NCBI GenBank assembly: GCA_964035575.1
Contig: OZ037849.1
Coordinates: 186,001-250,000, forward strand
Length of the DNA stretch: 64,000 nt
Origin: Rhynchopus sp. YZ270_cl-10
Lineage: Eukaryota; Euglenozoa; Diplonemea; Diplonemida; Diplonemidae
Reading direction: 5' to 3'
In this document: piece after piece, positions 39,371 to 52,751 of the stretch
How the letters are laid out: each line of letters starts with the position of its first letter
Numbering within the stretch: the first letter of the stretch is position 1
The notes under the pieces: generated by a model
The model's input: only the letters and a program-made list of their open reading frames with translations
The model's database searches: none
Told to the model about the DNA's origin: nothing
Translations under genes and position numbers: made by a program

Positions 39371-40463
39371 CACGGGAAATAAAGTATACGAAAGGATTTG
39401 GCACTTTTAGCGGGACTCATTTATTGTGCAATAACTAACGAGAATGTGTCCCTCCAGGTAGCTCTCATTACCCTCCCGCTAGCTTTTGCTCGCTGGGAAC
39501 CTGCAAAAAACTGGTGAATTGGGCCCATACCCTGGTATGTGGGGTGGGATACGCATTTTTGGGGTGGCAGAACCATGTGTGAGCCACAGGGTGGTGCACG
39601 TGTGACCCCATGCAGTACCACGCAACCCACGTTTTTACACACACAACAACGGCATTTTGCGTGTAGCGCGTACAGTATGTAGCCTAAAAAGCCCACACCA
39701 CGTGTATGCATAGCGCGTAGCGCAGTGTGTGGTCGGGTTTGGAAAGCTGCCTCAACGGTACACAAAGCTACATCCCGACCTCTCGCCACCTCAGTGTCCC
39801 CTCGGGTGCTAGCGGGAGGTCGGGAAATGGCTGTCGTGCAAGAGCGAGACACATTCAGAAGATCCCCGCCCATCACAGAATATCATGCCAGCCACCACCT
39901 TCCTCACAATGAAGTAAAGGGGGTGGTGTGTCCTTCGTCTTGATAGTGAGATCGTCACGGAGATACACTATGTACGAAACGAAGTCGGCTTCCGTGGGCT
40001 TACCGTCAGGCTTGCCAATGAATTCCTTAAAAAGCGGTCCCATTCACGGACGTACGGTGTCGACAATGCTAGTCCTTCAGCAAAACCACTGTAGTGCTTG
40101 TCCATCTCCTGTCGGAGGACCGTTTGCGTCTTACATCCTTCGGCATGTTGCATGTGTCAGAAAAAAAATGGGAAAAGTGCAAAAAAAATTCGAAATTTTC
40201 AATTTTTACGTGGGTGGTGGTGCAGGATGTACCAAAATTTAGCGTGAAGTTATCGCCAAATAAAACCCCTGTTTTAGCGTGAAAAAAACAAAAATAAAAT
40301 CCCGCTCTGAAGGAATTGCAGTGAAAAAAAGTGAAAAACGCGTGAAATAAAGTTCAATGAGCGGGTTTTTAATTTGCGATAAAAAAACTGCGTGAAATTA
40401 TCATTAAAAAGAATCCCGCTAAAAGTGCCAAATCCTTCGTATACTTTATTTCCCAGTGGAATA
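39371..40463. mobile_element. TIR element in the left arm of E2
   Basis: Inverted ends GGGAAATAAAGTATACGAA(A) followed by GGATTTGGCACTTTTAGCGG at both sides. Further inside, the CTTTTAGCGGG...ATAACTTCACG motif links it to the neighbouring fold-back. The minus strand at about 39930-40160 has peptide-like stretches (YSGFAEGLALSTPYVREWDR in one phase, then KPTEADFVSYIVYLRDDL in another). These faintly recall the core-binding part of tyrosine recombinases; very uncertain. Confidence 0.65.
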
Positions 40464-40650
40464 AAAAAAAAAAAACTTAAGTCACCTAAGTTACCTTAGG
40501 TCATCGTTTTTTTTTTTTTTTTTTTTTTTTTGCTTGGGTGGTGAAGCTGCAGGTGGTCTGAAGAGTGATGTGACCGTATTCTCTAGGTATAACAGTTACT
40601 CAAAAAATGCATTGACGAAGGAATTTTGCACTTTGACCACCATAGATTAC

Positions 40651-41070
40651 ATACTGTGTACTGTGTACTGTGTACTGTGTACTGTGTACTGTGTACTGTG
40701 TACTGTGTACTGTGTACTGTGTACTGTGTACTGTGTACTGTGTACTGTGTACTGTGTACTGTGTACTGTGTACTGTGTACTGTGTACTGTGTACTGTGTA
40801 CTGTGTACTGTGTACTGTGTACTGTGTACTGTGTACTGTGTACTGTGTACTGTGTACTGTGTACTGTGTACTGTGTACTGTGTACTGTGTACTGTGTACT
40901 GTGTACTGTGTACTGTGTACTGTGTACTGTGTACTGTGTACTGTGTACTGTGTACTGTGTACTGTGTACTGTGTACTGTGTACTGTGTACTGTGTACTGT
41001 GTACTGTGTACTGTGTACTGTGTACTGTGTACTGTGTACTGTGTACTGTGTACTGTGTACTGTGTACTGT
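40651..41070. repeat. 7-bp minisatellite (GTACTGT)60
   Basis: Sixty units, all perfect except the first (ATACTGT). It occupies the same place between the same flanks as the 8-bp array of E1 (27337-27831). Confidence 0.97.
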
Positions 41071-41899
41071 GCGGAAATTGACCAAAAACAAGAACTTGTC
41101 CATTTCGGCAAATTGACCCCACCACTGGCCGGACGGATTCCGGAAATGCAAATGCCGGCGTTTAAAAGCTTCACCAGGCATCCGCCCCCTTCAGTGATGT
41201 TCATCGCCCAAGCAAAAAAAAAAAAAAAAAACCGGTAACTTAAGTTAACTTAAGTGACTTAAGTTGGTAACTTAAGCTGTTTTTTAAAAATAAAAACTTA
41301 AGGGGGGTCCGTAAGTTTGTGTATTAGTGTGTAAAATTTCCGGCCCTTTTGGGTGAAAAAAAAAAAGGGTGAGGGGAGTTGGGTCCAGTCATAGGGGGTA
41401 TAGCATATTTTTTGGAAAATTCTTCAAAAAAGCAAGGATTTTTGCTGAGCACAATGAAATTTTCAGAAAAATCCCAATTTTCGGCCAAATTTGGAGCAAA
41501 TTAGGGCCCACACACCCCGATTTTGGGTCAAAAACCGACTTCATTGCTCAGGAGTGCCTACGATTACGTAAACCAAAGGTCCTCTGGATGCATGCATTGA
41601 TAAACACAACACTGGAAATTGCAAGGAACAGGTCTGCATGCGTGTTCTCTAGCCACTACAGTCACAGGGTATGCACAAAATGACCGTATTGTGGTTGAAT
41701 TTTGACTTGCAAATGTTTTTCACGAACATGTATTTCTGAGGTTTTTTGGATTCTTTGGGCCATTTTATTTTACTTTTAATGGCCTCAAATCGTCGAAATT
41801 AGCCCAATATAGGGGCAAAAAAAAAAATTCGAGGGTCTAGGTATGGAGAGCGAGCACCTTAGAAGGAGGATCGTACGTAAATTTTTGTGTGTACAATTG

Positions 41900-42045
41900 T
41901 ACACCCGGTCTGCCGGTCTTTTTCGAGGGTGGGTAGGACCGGCCCTTATAGCCGGTAATCCTTAAGAGCCGGTCTTTTTACGGACCCTAAAGACCGGCTA
42001 TACACACTAATTACGTGTCTGGTCGTTGCCGGTCTATTTACGGAT
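41900..42045. repeat. Cluster of CCGGTC inverted repeats
   Basis: Several GCCGGTCTTT and AAAGACCGGC pairs, for example around 41971-42000, can form a set of hairpins. 41300-41900 otherwise holds A/T-rich dispersed repeats, including a copy of part of R4 (41360-41420) and a block shared with E3 (41775-41835 with 26836-26895). Confidence 0.65.
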
Positions 42046-42446
42046 CCCCCTAAGTTACGTTTTTTTTCTAAAAAAACTTAAGTTTTTTTTTCGAAAACCT
42101 AAGTTTTTTAATTTAAGTTTTTTTTTTTAGTAGCTTAAGTCGCCTAAATTTTCCGGAGGATTTCGGAGAAAACTTAAGTTTTTTTTTTAACTTAAGTTAC
42201 ACAGCCATGGGATCCTCCAAATTCCCGTTTTTCCCTTTTTTCCCCTTTCCCCTTAGTCATTTTTCCCGTTGCCTTGTCGAAAAAAAATTTTTTGGGTCAA
42301 AAAAAAAAAGTGAAAAATTTTCACAAATTTCGATCCTACGACCACCCACAGGTGACGAAAACTCGATTTTTTTGAAAAAAAAAATTTTTTTTTTTGGTCA
42401 AACACGGCCTTGCCTAGCCACTTTTGGGTATAGTATAGGCTTGTTC

Positions 42447-42509
42447 AGAGACGTGTATATGGTGTAACCACAGATGGTCAAAACAGCCGATTTTTGCGTT
42501 TTTTTTTTT
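42447..42509 (+). repeat. Repeat T, left part, cut by LINE copy 2
   Basis: GTGTATATGGTGTAACCAC through GATTTTTGCG and a T-run, matching 30299-30350. The right part resumes beyond the LINE at 52155. Confidence 0.8.
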
Positions 42510-42884
42510 GAGATTTTTGTTGTATGAATAGTTCTGTAACCTCTCTCTCTTTTACGGCAGGTAACCGGTTGAGGTGATACTTCCGGACTGAGGAAGGGCA
42601 TTCTTTTACTTTTTTATTTTGCCTGGACGGGGATGGGGGCGGCTTTGTCTAGATTGTTTTTATATTGTAGACTTTTGTTGGGTTAAGGGGATTGGCAGAC
42701 AACACTGGGGACCTCCTTGGACCACAGCTGTTGGCGTTGTCAAGCTCTACCCGGCTGTACACGGTCGGCCTGAAAACAGGTCCGAATCTAGGCTATGTGA
42801 ACGAAATAAAAATAGCCAAAAAAGAAGAAGAAAGGGGAGAAGGGGGGGGAGAGGGGAGAAAAAGTAAAAAGAAGTCTCTAAAGT

Positions 42885-45800
42885 CTATGCGGCGGATCGA
42901 AGGCGCGTCTGCACAAGACTCCTCAGGCGATTGCACAGCGCCGACGCCTTCCTCAGCTCCTCCTGACTCAACATCGGCCTCACTGCAGTCCTCCACCGCC
43001 CACAGTACTCGAAAGCCTCCGCCGCCGTCATAGAGTCCCCGCCTTGGGAGCTGAAATGAGTGGTAGTGGGATAGAACAACCCCTCCCACTCATCCGCGGT
43101 CTCTGGAATAGGCAAGTCAAACCCGGGGCAGGGCGCTATGTCATTCCATACCGGCACAGGGTTCGGGAGGGCTGGTGGTGCGGATTGGTAGCCACTCTCC
43201 GATGGTGTGTCTGTGCTGGGGACCGAGGTTGCGCCAGGCAAGGGAACTGCGTGCTGGGACCCGCCCAGGAGGTCCGCGGAGTACGCACTGTCTTGCGAGG
43301 CGACGTGTGGCTGCTCACTCGTGTCAGCGTGAGAGTGAGCTGCCTCAGAGGACGTGTATACGGGGAGGGCTGGGGTGGTGTTTGAATAGCCACTCTCCGT
43401 ATGGGTCCTTGATGGCTGCGCCTGCGACGTAGCGACCTGCGGAACAGCGTGAGGCTGCTCTCTCGTGCTGGTGGATGAGGGAACAGCCACATCAGACGCG
43501 GGTACGGGGAGGGCTGCGTGGGTGTTGTAATAGCCACTCTCCGTATTTGTCTGATGCTGCTGAGACTCGTCCGATGCAGAGTGCGCCTGCGACGAAGTGC
43601 CAGGTTGGACAGGGGTCTGCACGACCTGGGGCGCGGAGGAGGTAGAGAGGGCTGGGGTGGTGTTTGAATAGCCACTCTCTACATCCATGGCATCCGTCGG
43701 AGCCTTACGCAACCGGGCACGAAGCTGGTCCCTGTTCTTCTTGATAGTAGCCCCACTCGTGGCCACGCGTTTATCCCGCTGCTCCTGCAACAAGTCATTA
43801 CTCTTGGGGTCCGCTGCTGGATGTGTGCGCGCGGTGACACCTGAGGAACTCGGTAAGCTGACAACCGCTGGAGCCCGTGGGCAGGAAGAGCAGCTGAGGG
43901 GACGACACTGCCGGCACGCCCAAGCCACGCACTCCCCGCACTGCCAGTGCTGCTCACTGCCGAGGACAGCAGACCCGCACACCTCACATTTCCCGAAATC
44001 CTCTCTCGTTCCGTCCTGAGGGTAGTCCAGCATTGCCACGCGGGACACACAAGTGAGCGACGGCAGGCGCGGCGTCGGAGGCTGCATCAGGAAGTACTGC
44101 CTCAGTTTCTCCGGAATGGTGACCGGCGTGAAGTGGCCCACCGTGCGGCCGTCGTGAGCCAGCGCAAACACATTCTGGTAATTCGTCGCACTCGAGGGGG
44201 TGAAGAGCGAAGGCTTATGACCACCCACAAACACCACCACCAGCGAGTTCAGAGCGCGTGCAAGGCCGGCAACGGTCACAGTGTCAGCCCAGGTATCCGA
44301 TCGATCACACCCAGCGATGAGCATCCGCCGCGACCACACGGCGACATTCGGTTCCGCCCGTGCCGCCAGGTCCGCGTCTTGGACTACCTGTGCAACCGCA
44401 ACCTGCCTCAGGGACCCCGCGTTCTTCCCGCTCAAGTGTGCCATAGCGTCGAAACAGCAGTCACCCACGGTGTAGCGGAAGTTCGCGGGAGTGGAGCATC
44501 CGACGGCGGACAGCTGCACCGCTAGGGCAGGAGGGGAGTCACCCTCATGCAGCTTCTCATAGGCCGCAGCTGGGTCCTCGCAGGGAGCTACTTCCACGAC
44601 GACGGAAGACTGATGAACAGGGTTCTTGCGCGCCTGCCGCTGTAACCACCTCTCCATCGCCGCAGTAGCCTCATCAACATCAGCCGCACTTCGTGGATCA
44701 GGGGTTGGTTCCTCAACAATCTCACAGTCTTGCTCAGCGAGCCGGTACAGGTGGTCGTCCACGTATGTAGGGAAGCGATCGTCTGGGGCGTCGTCAGGTG
44801 TGACGTAGTAGTCTGGGGTACGTTCGACAGGAGCAGGCGGCACTGCATCACGATCACCCCCAAGGCCGAAACACAAGGCCCCCCGCTTCAACAGCGTGGC
44901 ACCCACCTCCCGCTGTACACACACGGCCAGACGCTCATTCCATTTGGCCGAGGCCAAGACCTTGTCCCCGTCCGCACGCTCCGCGGCCATCTTGTTCAGG
45001 TGCCGCCACAGCGTGGCTGCTTCCGGCCCCAGCCCCCCAAAGACCTCGGCCGCAAAAGCGGAGAAGGAAATGCGTGCTGTCCTGCAAGCTTTGCCATGTT
45101 TATCGCGCTTCCAGGACTGATGCTTGACCGCTGCGTGCCCCACCGCTCGCGCCGCCCCCTGTACATGCGAAGAGGCCAGGGGGTTCGCAACCACACAGTC
45201 TACCGCCCTGGCTCTACCGTCCCCTATGCCGATGGGGAAGAAGATGTCTGCTGGCTTGGTACCCCCGAGGACGATGTGCTTGGGTTCCAAGGCCGGAGCG
45301 AGACCTGCCTTCGAACCTAGCGTGCCCACCAGATCCCGGAGCCGGTCGTGCCTGCGAATCGTGCAACCCCCATGCTTGCAGTTGAGGGCATGAATCCCAT
45401 ACTGGTCCATGCTCACTGCGCATTGTCCGCAGCGGACATCGTCTCTGTACATCACCAGACCCAGCCGGAGACGGACCACAGCGCGAAACGCCTCCGGATC
45501 GATGACATTCTCCGGGAGGGGCAGAGCCGTTACCCACGCCCCAGCCATGGGCAGCTGGAGCGAGTTCAGCCGAGCAAGGTCCTGCACATCGCCTGCCTCA
45601 CGCACCGCAGCCGCTTGTCGGAGGATGATCGACAACGAGAGATCACGCTGCCTAAGGGTCTGTTGGGGCTGCTCACCCGGGTCCACACGTGCGTCATCGT
45701 CCACCAACTCGTTGAACCTGGTGGCCGAGTGATCCCACCCTGCCGCGTCCCAGCGGTAGTCCTTGTCCAGGTGTTTGCACAAATCGTAGGTACCGCTAGC

Positions 45801-48800
45801 AGCACCCATAGCGGCGGCAGTCCAGTGGTCATATGCACGACGTATCCCCAGTCCACCCATGCGTACGGGAAGGGCAGCCTGCGTTCGAGCGGCTTCTGGC
45901 AATAGAACGTCCGGGTCCGAACCAGGAGAAACCAAGATCTGCGCAAGTACTCTGTCTACCTCCTTGTCGTACTTGTCCAGCCAGAGATGGTCACCCTGAT
46001 GACGGATAGCACGCATGTAAAACACGGTTTTGCAAAAGCCTTCACAATGTCGCAAGAGAGACAGAGCCACCTGAGCGTCACCCAGCTTGCCCAGCAGGCG
46101 GAGGTTCGTCGCGAAGGTCTTCATCTGGTCTTCCATGAACCTGTCGCAAAACTCACTGTCGCCAATGGGGGCTCCGAGAAAACTGAACCCCGATCGGATC
46201 ACCGTCAGGTCCGCCACCGGGAATCCCGCCGCCCCGAGAACTTCGTCAGATTGACCTCCAATGGGGATGAGCTCACACTTGGCCTTGTTCACCTTGAGGC
46301 CTAGCTTCAGGCCCTCCTCCTGCACTACCTGAAAGGCCGACGCGATCGCCGCAGGAGACCCCATCAGCGTCCCGTCATCCAGGAACCACACCGACAGATC
46401 CACCCCAGGCAAGTCACGCACCTTCTCTGCCAAATCCTTCAAGACCAACGAGAAGAGAAGAGGGCCAAGCGGGTCACCCTGCTGCGCACCAGACTGCGAT
46501 TGCACCACCTCCTCACCGTACACCAGAGACGACGGACGCAAGTAACACCATTCCACAAAGCGAGACATCTGCGGGAGGAGGGTACGGGTCTTGTACAGCA
46601 TGGCCCTTCGATCCACTGTGTTAAACGCGTTAGCAAAGTCAATCTTAAGCACCACTTTGTCCTGCTCCCTGTGACGACTCGCGTAGTCCCAGACTGTCGC
46701 GGTCGCTGCCTCGATGCCCCCTTCTACACCCACACCCACCTGTTTCCCGGGGAGCAGGATGCTCTTCGCCTGCGCCTTCACCTCTGCTGCATACGACTTC
46801 GCAGCCACCCTCCGGAGCGTTTCACCAACAGCAACTGGACGGACGTCATTGACCCCTTTTGGAAGCGCGATCAACCTGGCCCCAGACAGGAAAGGAGTGA
46901 CTCCTTCGGGAACGTTGCCTGCCCGGATCGCGTTGACCACATGTGTCAGGGCCGGCAGGATGTTCAAGTCGCTCTCGTTCAACATCTGCTTCAGGTGGTC
47001 CGCTCGAAGGCCGGAAGGGCCTGCCGCAGTGCCCCGCGGCATGCTCTTCACCAGAGACAGCACTTGTGCAGGGGTCAGGTCTTCAGGGTAGCCTGGCTGC
47101 ACCACATTGTCGCTGGCATCAGGAGGGTTAAGGCAGGCAGGGTGCTTGTTCTTCAAAGCCTGCAACGTGGCCGCTGAGTCCGGTGCGAGTCCTTCCGAGG
47201 AAAGGCGGGAGAAGGCGGCAGCGGGGCGACCCTTCCGAGCCTCAGCGACACATGCCCGTTCCCGATCCTCGAAGGAGGGGACCTCCTGCTCCACCTTCCT
47301 CCCAGGCACTTGGGCCTGCGCATCACGCCAGAGTGCGGACAACTCGCCCTTCTCCCACCGCTGCACGTCTGCGATACGCGACGCCTTCATACGCTTTTTC
47401 CTGTTTCCATTCCCCCCACTGCGTCGCGAGCGGAGAAGTGTTTTGGGCAACATCCCGAACCGGTTCCAGGCGGCGAGGTCAAGCTTGTCGGCCGCGATGT
47501 CGAGTAGGGCGGTGTTGGTCGCCACGGCCACAGATCGAAGCATGTAGTCCGGGATGAACTCCATGACGCGGCCGCGACTCAACGCAATGTCCTGTGCAGA
47601 TGGAAGCCGGCTATCGTCCCCCACTTCCTCCGCTGACCTGGCTCGGACTGCTGGAACCTTTGATGGGGCAGTCGCCTCCCGGCACGAGAAGCATGTCCCT
47701 CCTTTGGCATTCTTAGCGACGATGGTACCGCATCGCACACACTTCCGGAGATTGAGGCGGCGGAGGCTAGCGTCGGGGAAGATGTCGCCGTTCAGGGCAT
47801 GTGCCTGCATATGGTTCCGTATGCCGGAGCGAGACATCTCCACACTCCGATGTCCCTTGGAGCCGGAACAGTGAGGCAGTGGGCAGTAGAGCCCCGGCGC
47901 AGGAGCCTCAATGGAGCAGGAGGCTAGGGAGTTCGCACCAATCCCCTCCAGCGGGTTCGCCCGGATAGTGTCAGCGCTGAGGAGAGAGAAGGGTGCCCCA
48001 TCAGTGAGGCGCTTGACCATGTCCTCGTTGGCGTACACCGCGTCAAAGTGTTCCCCAACTCTAGCTATGACACGTGTTCTCGCCTTACGCGCAGTAGTCA
48101 GCGACGTAGCACGGATGCGCACCACAGGGGTATCCCCACACTGCACCACCAGGATGTTCTCCCGCCAGACATTCGCCGCTAGGTGTATGGCGAAATGGTC
48201 CCCCCAAGCCTTCCCTCTGAGCCCGGCGACGTACGCGTCCAGCTGCTCCCGCCCACCCAACAATTTCTCGCTCTGCCCCCGCACCTCCTCCGCTCTCTCA
48301 GCCAGGGACTCTCGGAGCTCAGCACATTCGGAAGCAGTGGGGGCCTGCCTGTTCCGGGTCTGCGCCTGGAACAAAGAGACGAACAGGCAGTTGTCCGACT
48401 CAGCGTTCGGAACGCGCACTACATCCCCTGGGGAGGCGGAGATCGACTGCAGGAAAGCGTCAACCTTCACCCGCTCAGCATCCACCAGGTCGTCCGCTTC
48501 ATTCCCACCTCTCAAGGTCCGCGGGCCCGCCCGAATGTGGTGACACCGACCTACCCTGCCCCTGCCCACCCGACGCACGCGGAACAAGGCTCTGTTGCGG
48601 CGACGCGAACCTGCGAGGGGAGGGTTGTCCTGCGGGCAATGCCCCCACGCAACACACCGACGAACCCCTGACAGGGAACACCGGCTCACCAGGCGGAGAC
48701 CCTGACTCCAACGATTCCGGGCAATCCACCTACGGAGGCGGCGACGGCGACGGCGACAGGGCTCCACCCACGAGAAGGTGTCGGCAACGAGGGCACGGAG

Positions 48801-48961
48801 TATCACCGCAACGTGGCAGACCATCAAGGCCCACACGACACCAGGCCACACGACCCCACACCCACCGACAGGCCCAGGGACATCCCCCGCCACCCCGCTG
48901 TTGCTGCTGCAGTTGTTGTTGCTGCTGTAGCTGTTGCTGTAGTTGCTGTTGCTGCTGTTGC

Positions 48962-48996
<35 letters not shown>

Positions 48997-49060
48997 CTGT
49001 TGCTGTTGTTGCTGTTGTTGCTGCTGCTGCTGTAGCTGTAGCTGTTGTTGCTGCTGTTGC
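42885..49060 (-). CDS. LINE copy 2 main ORF: OTU - zinc fingers - RT - REL - OTU - repeats
   Basis: About 2060 aa of open frame after the CAG-tract insert. The order is as in copy 1: OTU-like domain 1 (ESDNCLFVSLF near residue 220), C2H2 finger (YCPLPHCSGSK...), CxxC pair, RT (KIDFANAFN, GAQQGDPLGPLLFS, WFLDDGTLMG), CGQC...H...C finger, endonuclease (KPADIFF, RAVDCVV, AEVFGGLGPEA), OTU-like domain 2 (VGDCCFDAMAH; GHFTPV), cysteine-rich module, ESGYSNT repeats and a single C-terminal WNDIAPCPG domain. RT and endonuclease residues look intact. Without the N-terminal exon-like part (50470-52020) it may lack its natural start. Confidence 0.88.
48900..49060 (-). repeat. Interrupted CAG/CAA tract, LINE copy 2, 3' part
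   Basis: Roughly 50 mixed CAG/CAA/CTA triplets. This is the downstream half of the tract split by the 1.4-kb insert. Confidence 0.85.
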
Positions 49061-49061
49061 C

Positions 49062-50469
49062 GATCACTTGTCCCCTTTGCCCTCCTCCCCTGAAGAAGAA
49101 GTGGGGAGGCGCAGGTCAGGCTGAGGACCTTTCCGCTGCTAGCCGTCCTACACCCTTTATACACATACCTGGGGTGTTTCCGACCAGCAGCCCCTCGGTC
49201 TCCTGGTTGTGTCCTTTTCAGACACACCCTTCCACCGAGAGCACAGCTCGCTACCACCCGTTGGCTTCTTCCGTATCACAGAAACTTCCGAAGTCCGCGG
49301 GGTGTGTAACTCACTGTGGCCCGACTGTACATTGAGCCCTCTGCTTGAGAGGACCGGCTGGTGACCCAGTCTGTAGCGACCCCATGCGTCCCAGTTTGTG
49401 GTTTCACGCACTGGTGGGACACAGCCAGCTCGCGCTGACCACTCCAGTCGCCCGGAGGTGGAACCGACGGTCTGAACCGCATGAATCTGCCGACCCAATG
49501 CGATCTTTGACCGTTAGCCAGCCGATTACTCGACCTGACCTCTGCTCGGCAAGTTGGCCACGCCTGTCTGCAGGGGAGTGACTCCCCACAAGTATGCATC
49601 TGACACAACTCCCTAACAGATTCACCAGCCTAGCCTGTTCACATCCCATCCGTCGCGGTTATGTCACCACTCACTAGTGTCGGAGTCTGTTACATGTGAG
49701 CCCCAACATCGAACGAGTGCTGCTCACAAAGGCACCACCGCAGCAAATAGCGGTGCAGTTGCTTGCAGTCGTCGAGTGTGCTCACCATGTGGGTAGTCCC
49801 TGACTACACCGGCCTCTCTCTCCCTAGAGGCCGTTGCAACGGTCACCCAGACTCCAACGCGGACAGGAGTGGCTACAGAAGTCTTTGATGGGGGCTTTTA
49901 CATGGGAGGCACACCCTGACCTGGACGGACCAGTTCTGTGGCTGTGGATCACCCCTGTGGATTCAAACAGTGGACGCACCCGGTGCGTCACTGCAGACAC
50001 CCAGCCAAGGTCCAGGGAGGACGACATCTCCTGAGCGTACCGACAGCATCCGTGAAGTCCCGAAGGCCAACGCAGCCGCTGCAGACGTTCGGAAGAAGCG
50101 CCTCACCCATCGTAGATAGCCCTGACAGCAGCCACAAGCGTGCAGTAAAAACCACACAATGCAGATACAGCAGTCACCCAGTGAGATGGTCCAGGTCCCC
50201 GTCAGCAAGCCGCCATTGGCAACTACCAAACACCAACCTCTCAGCCACCCCTGTGTGTCCTTTGCTAGTGTGTGTTGACATACCTGGAATTCCGGATGCT
50301 AGGTGAGGACTGTCGTCCCCGTACCACGCACCACCCACTGTCTCCGTGGAGCAGCCCGGGTGATGCGCCGACTAGGAGGTTACACGCCAGACGTTGTCTC
50401 GTCTGCTGGTCAACGGGGCAACAAACCCACCAGGGTCCCCTCTCGGGAACGCACGCCTCCTGTTAGCAG

Positions 50470-50480
<11 letters not shown>
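49062..50480. other. 1.4-kb insert of unknown origin in the CAG tract of LINE copy 2
   Basis: Absent from LINE copy 1. Balanced base composition, no repeat matches elsewhere in the window, no convincing ORF longer than about 120 codons, and no terminal inverted repeats that I can see. The CAG-rich flanks hide any target duplication. It does not start GT or end AG exactly at the tract borders, so a simple intron is not supported. It could be a filler from repair of a collapsed CAG tract. Confidence 0.6.
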
Positions 50481-52020
<1,540 letters not shown>

Positions 52021-52080
52021 TTTTGGAGGGCGGGGGGGACAAGGGGATGGGTGGTGGTGAGTGTAGGAGGGGGTATACCA

Positions 52081-52154
52081 CAATGAAGTACAGAAACAAT
52101 GAAGTACAGAAACTGTAGCAATGAAGTACAGAAACTGTAGCTTTAGAAATCGTT
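52081..52154 (-). promoter_or_regulatory. Three spliced-leader-like units at the 5' end of LINE copy 2
   Basis: In minus-strand order: a longest unit (52154-52119, starting AACGATTTCTAAAG), a 22-nt unit (52118-52097) starting just after AAAG, and a 16-nt unit (52096-52081) TTTCTGTACTTCATTG starting just after ACAG. Each shorter unit begins right after an AG of the full unit. Confidence 0.8.
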
Positions 52155-52321
52155 TTTTGGCATTTTTCGGTGCCCCAAGACCCACCCCAGGGGGCCAAAA
52201 AATTTTCGAAAAAAAAATTTTTTTTTCACCTGAAAATTGCCTTGTCAAAAAAAAAAAAAAATTTTTTTTGAAAAAAAAAATGGCAAAGACAAAGGGAAAA
52301 ACGGGAAATTTGAACACCCTC
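52155..52321 (+). repeat. Repeat T, right part, and terminal-like sequence
   Basis: Continues T (CCCCAAGACCCACCCCAGGG) and ends with GGGAAAAACGGGAAATTTGA then ACACCCTCC. This is the inverse of the AAATTCCCGTTTTTCCC sequence at 42218-42237. T may therefore be a TIR element whose left end lies at the E2 insertion site. 52322-52750 is A/T-rich with no gene. Confidence 0.6.
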
Positions 52322-52751
52322 CTTAAAAAGGCGATCATATTTCATATCTCTTACCGATAGCCCTGGTCGTGGTCAAGCAAAATATACTCCCTCATATGAG
52401 GAGAACTGGTAAGATGAATGTGCCTCTCCGTGCACACATAGCTTTGCTACTATCGTTATCGCAGGATGGGCTCTTCGTCGTGGCAGTTTTGTTTTTTTTG
52501 AAAACTTGGTTGTATTAGTGTAGACACCCGAGGATGAACTCCACTATTTTTTTTTGTTTTTTTTTTTTTTTTTGTAAAAATTTTAGACATAAGATGTGAA
52601 AGATGCATGTCTCTTGAGAGCACGCACCATGCCCCAGAAATGTAACTATCCCTTACCATTGGATTGATGAACGATGCAGAGAAGACCTGCACAGCTTTTG
52701 GCAGACGCATCTGAAGCTCCTCCCTTCTCCGACAGCGAGCACAGACAACCC

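Larger units (their letters stand above)
39149..42209. mobile_element. E2: second TIR element of the E1 family
   Basis: Ends are CATGGCTGTGTAACTTAGG and the inverse CATGGCTGTGTAACTTAAG, flanked by GGATCC at 39143-39148 and 42210-42215 (6-bp duplication). It lies directly after the A-tail of LINE copy 1. It shares with E1 the CTTAAGT-rich subterminal blocks, the minisatellite locus and the block TTTTCCGGAGGATTTCGG near the right end. It lacks E3, the hAT and 28070-28250, but carries nested elements in its left arm (39182-40465). No transposase is recognised. Confidence 0.85.
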
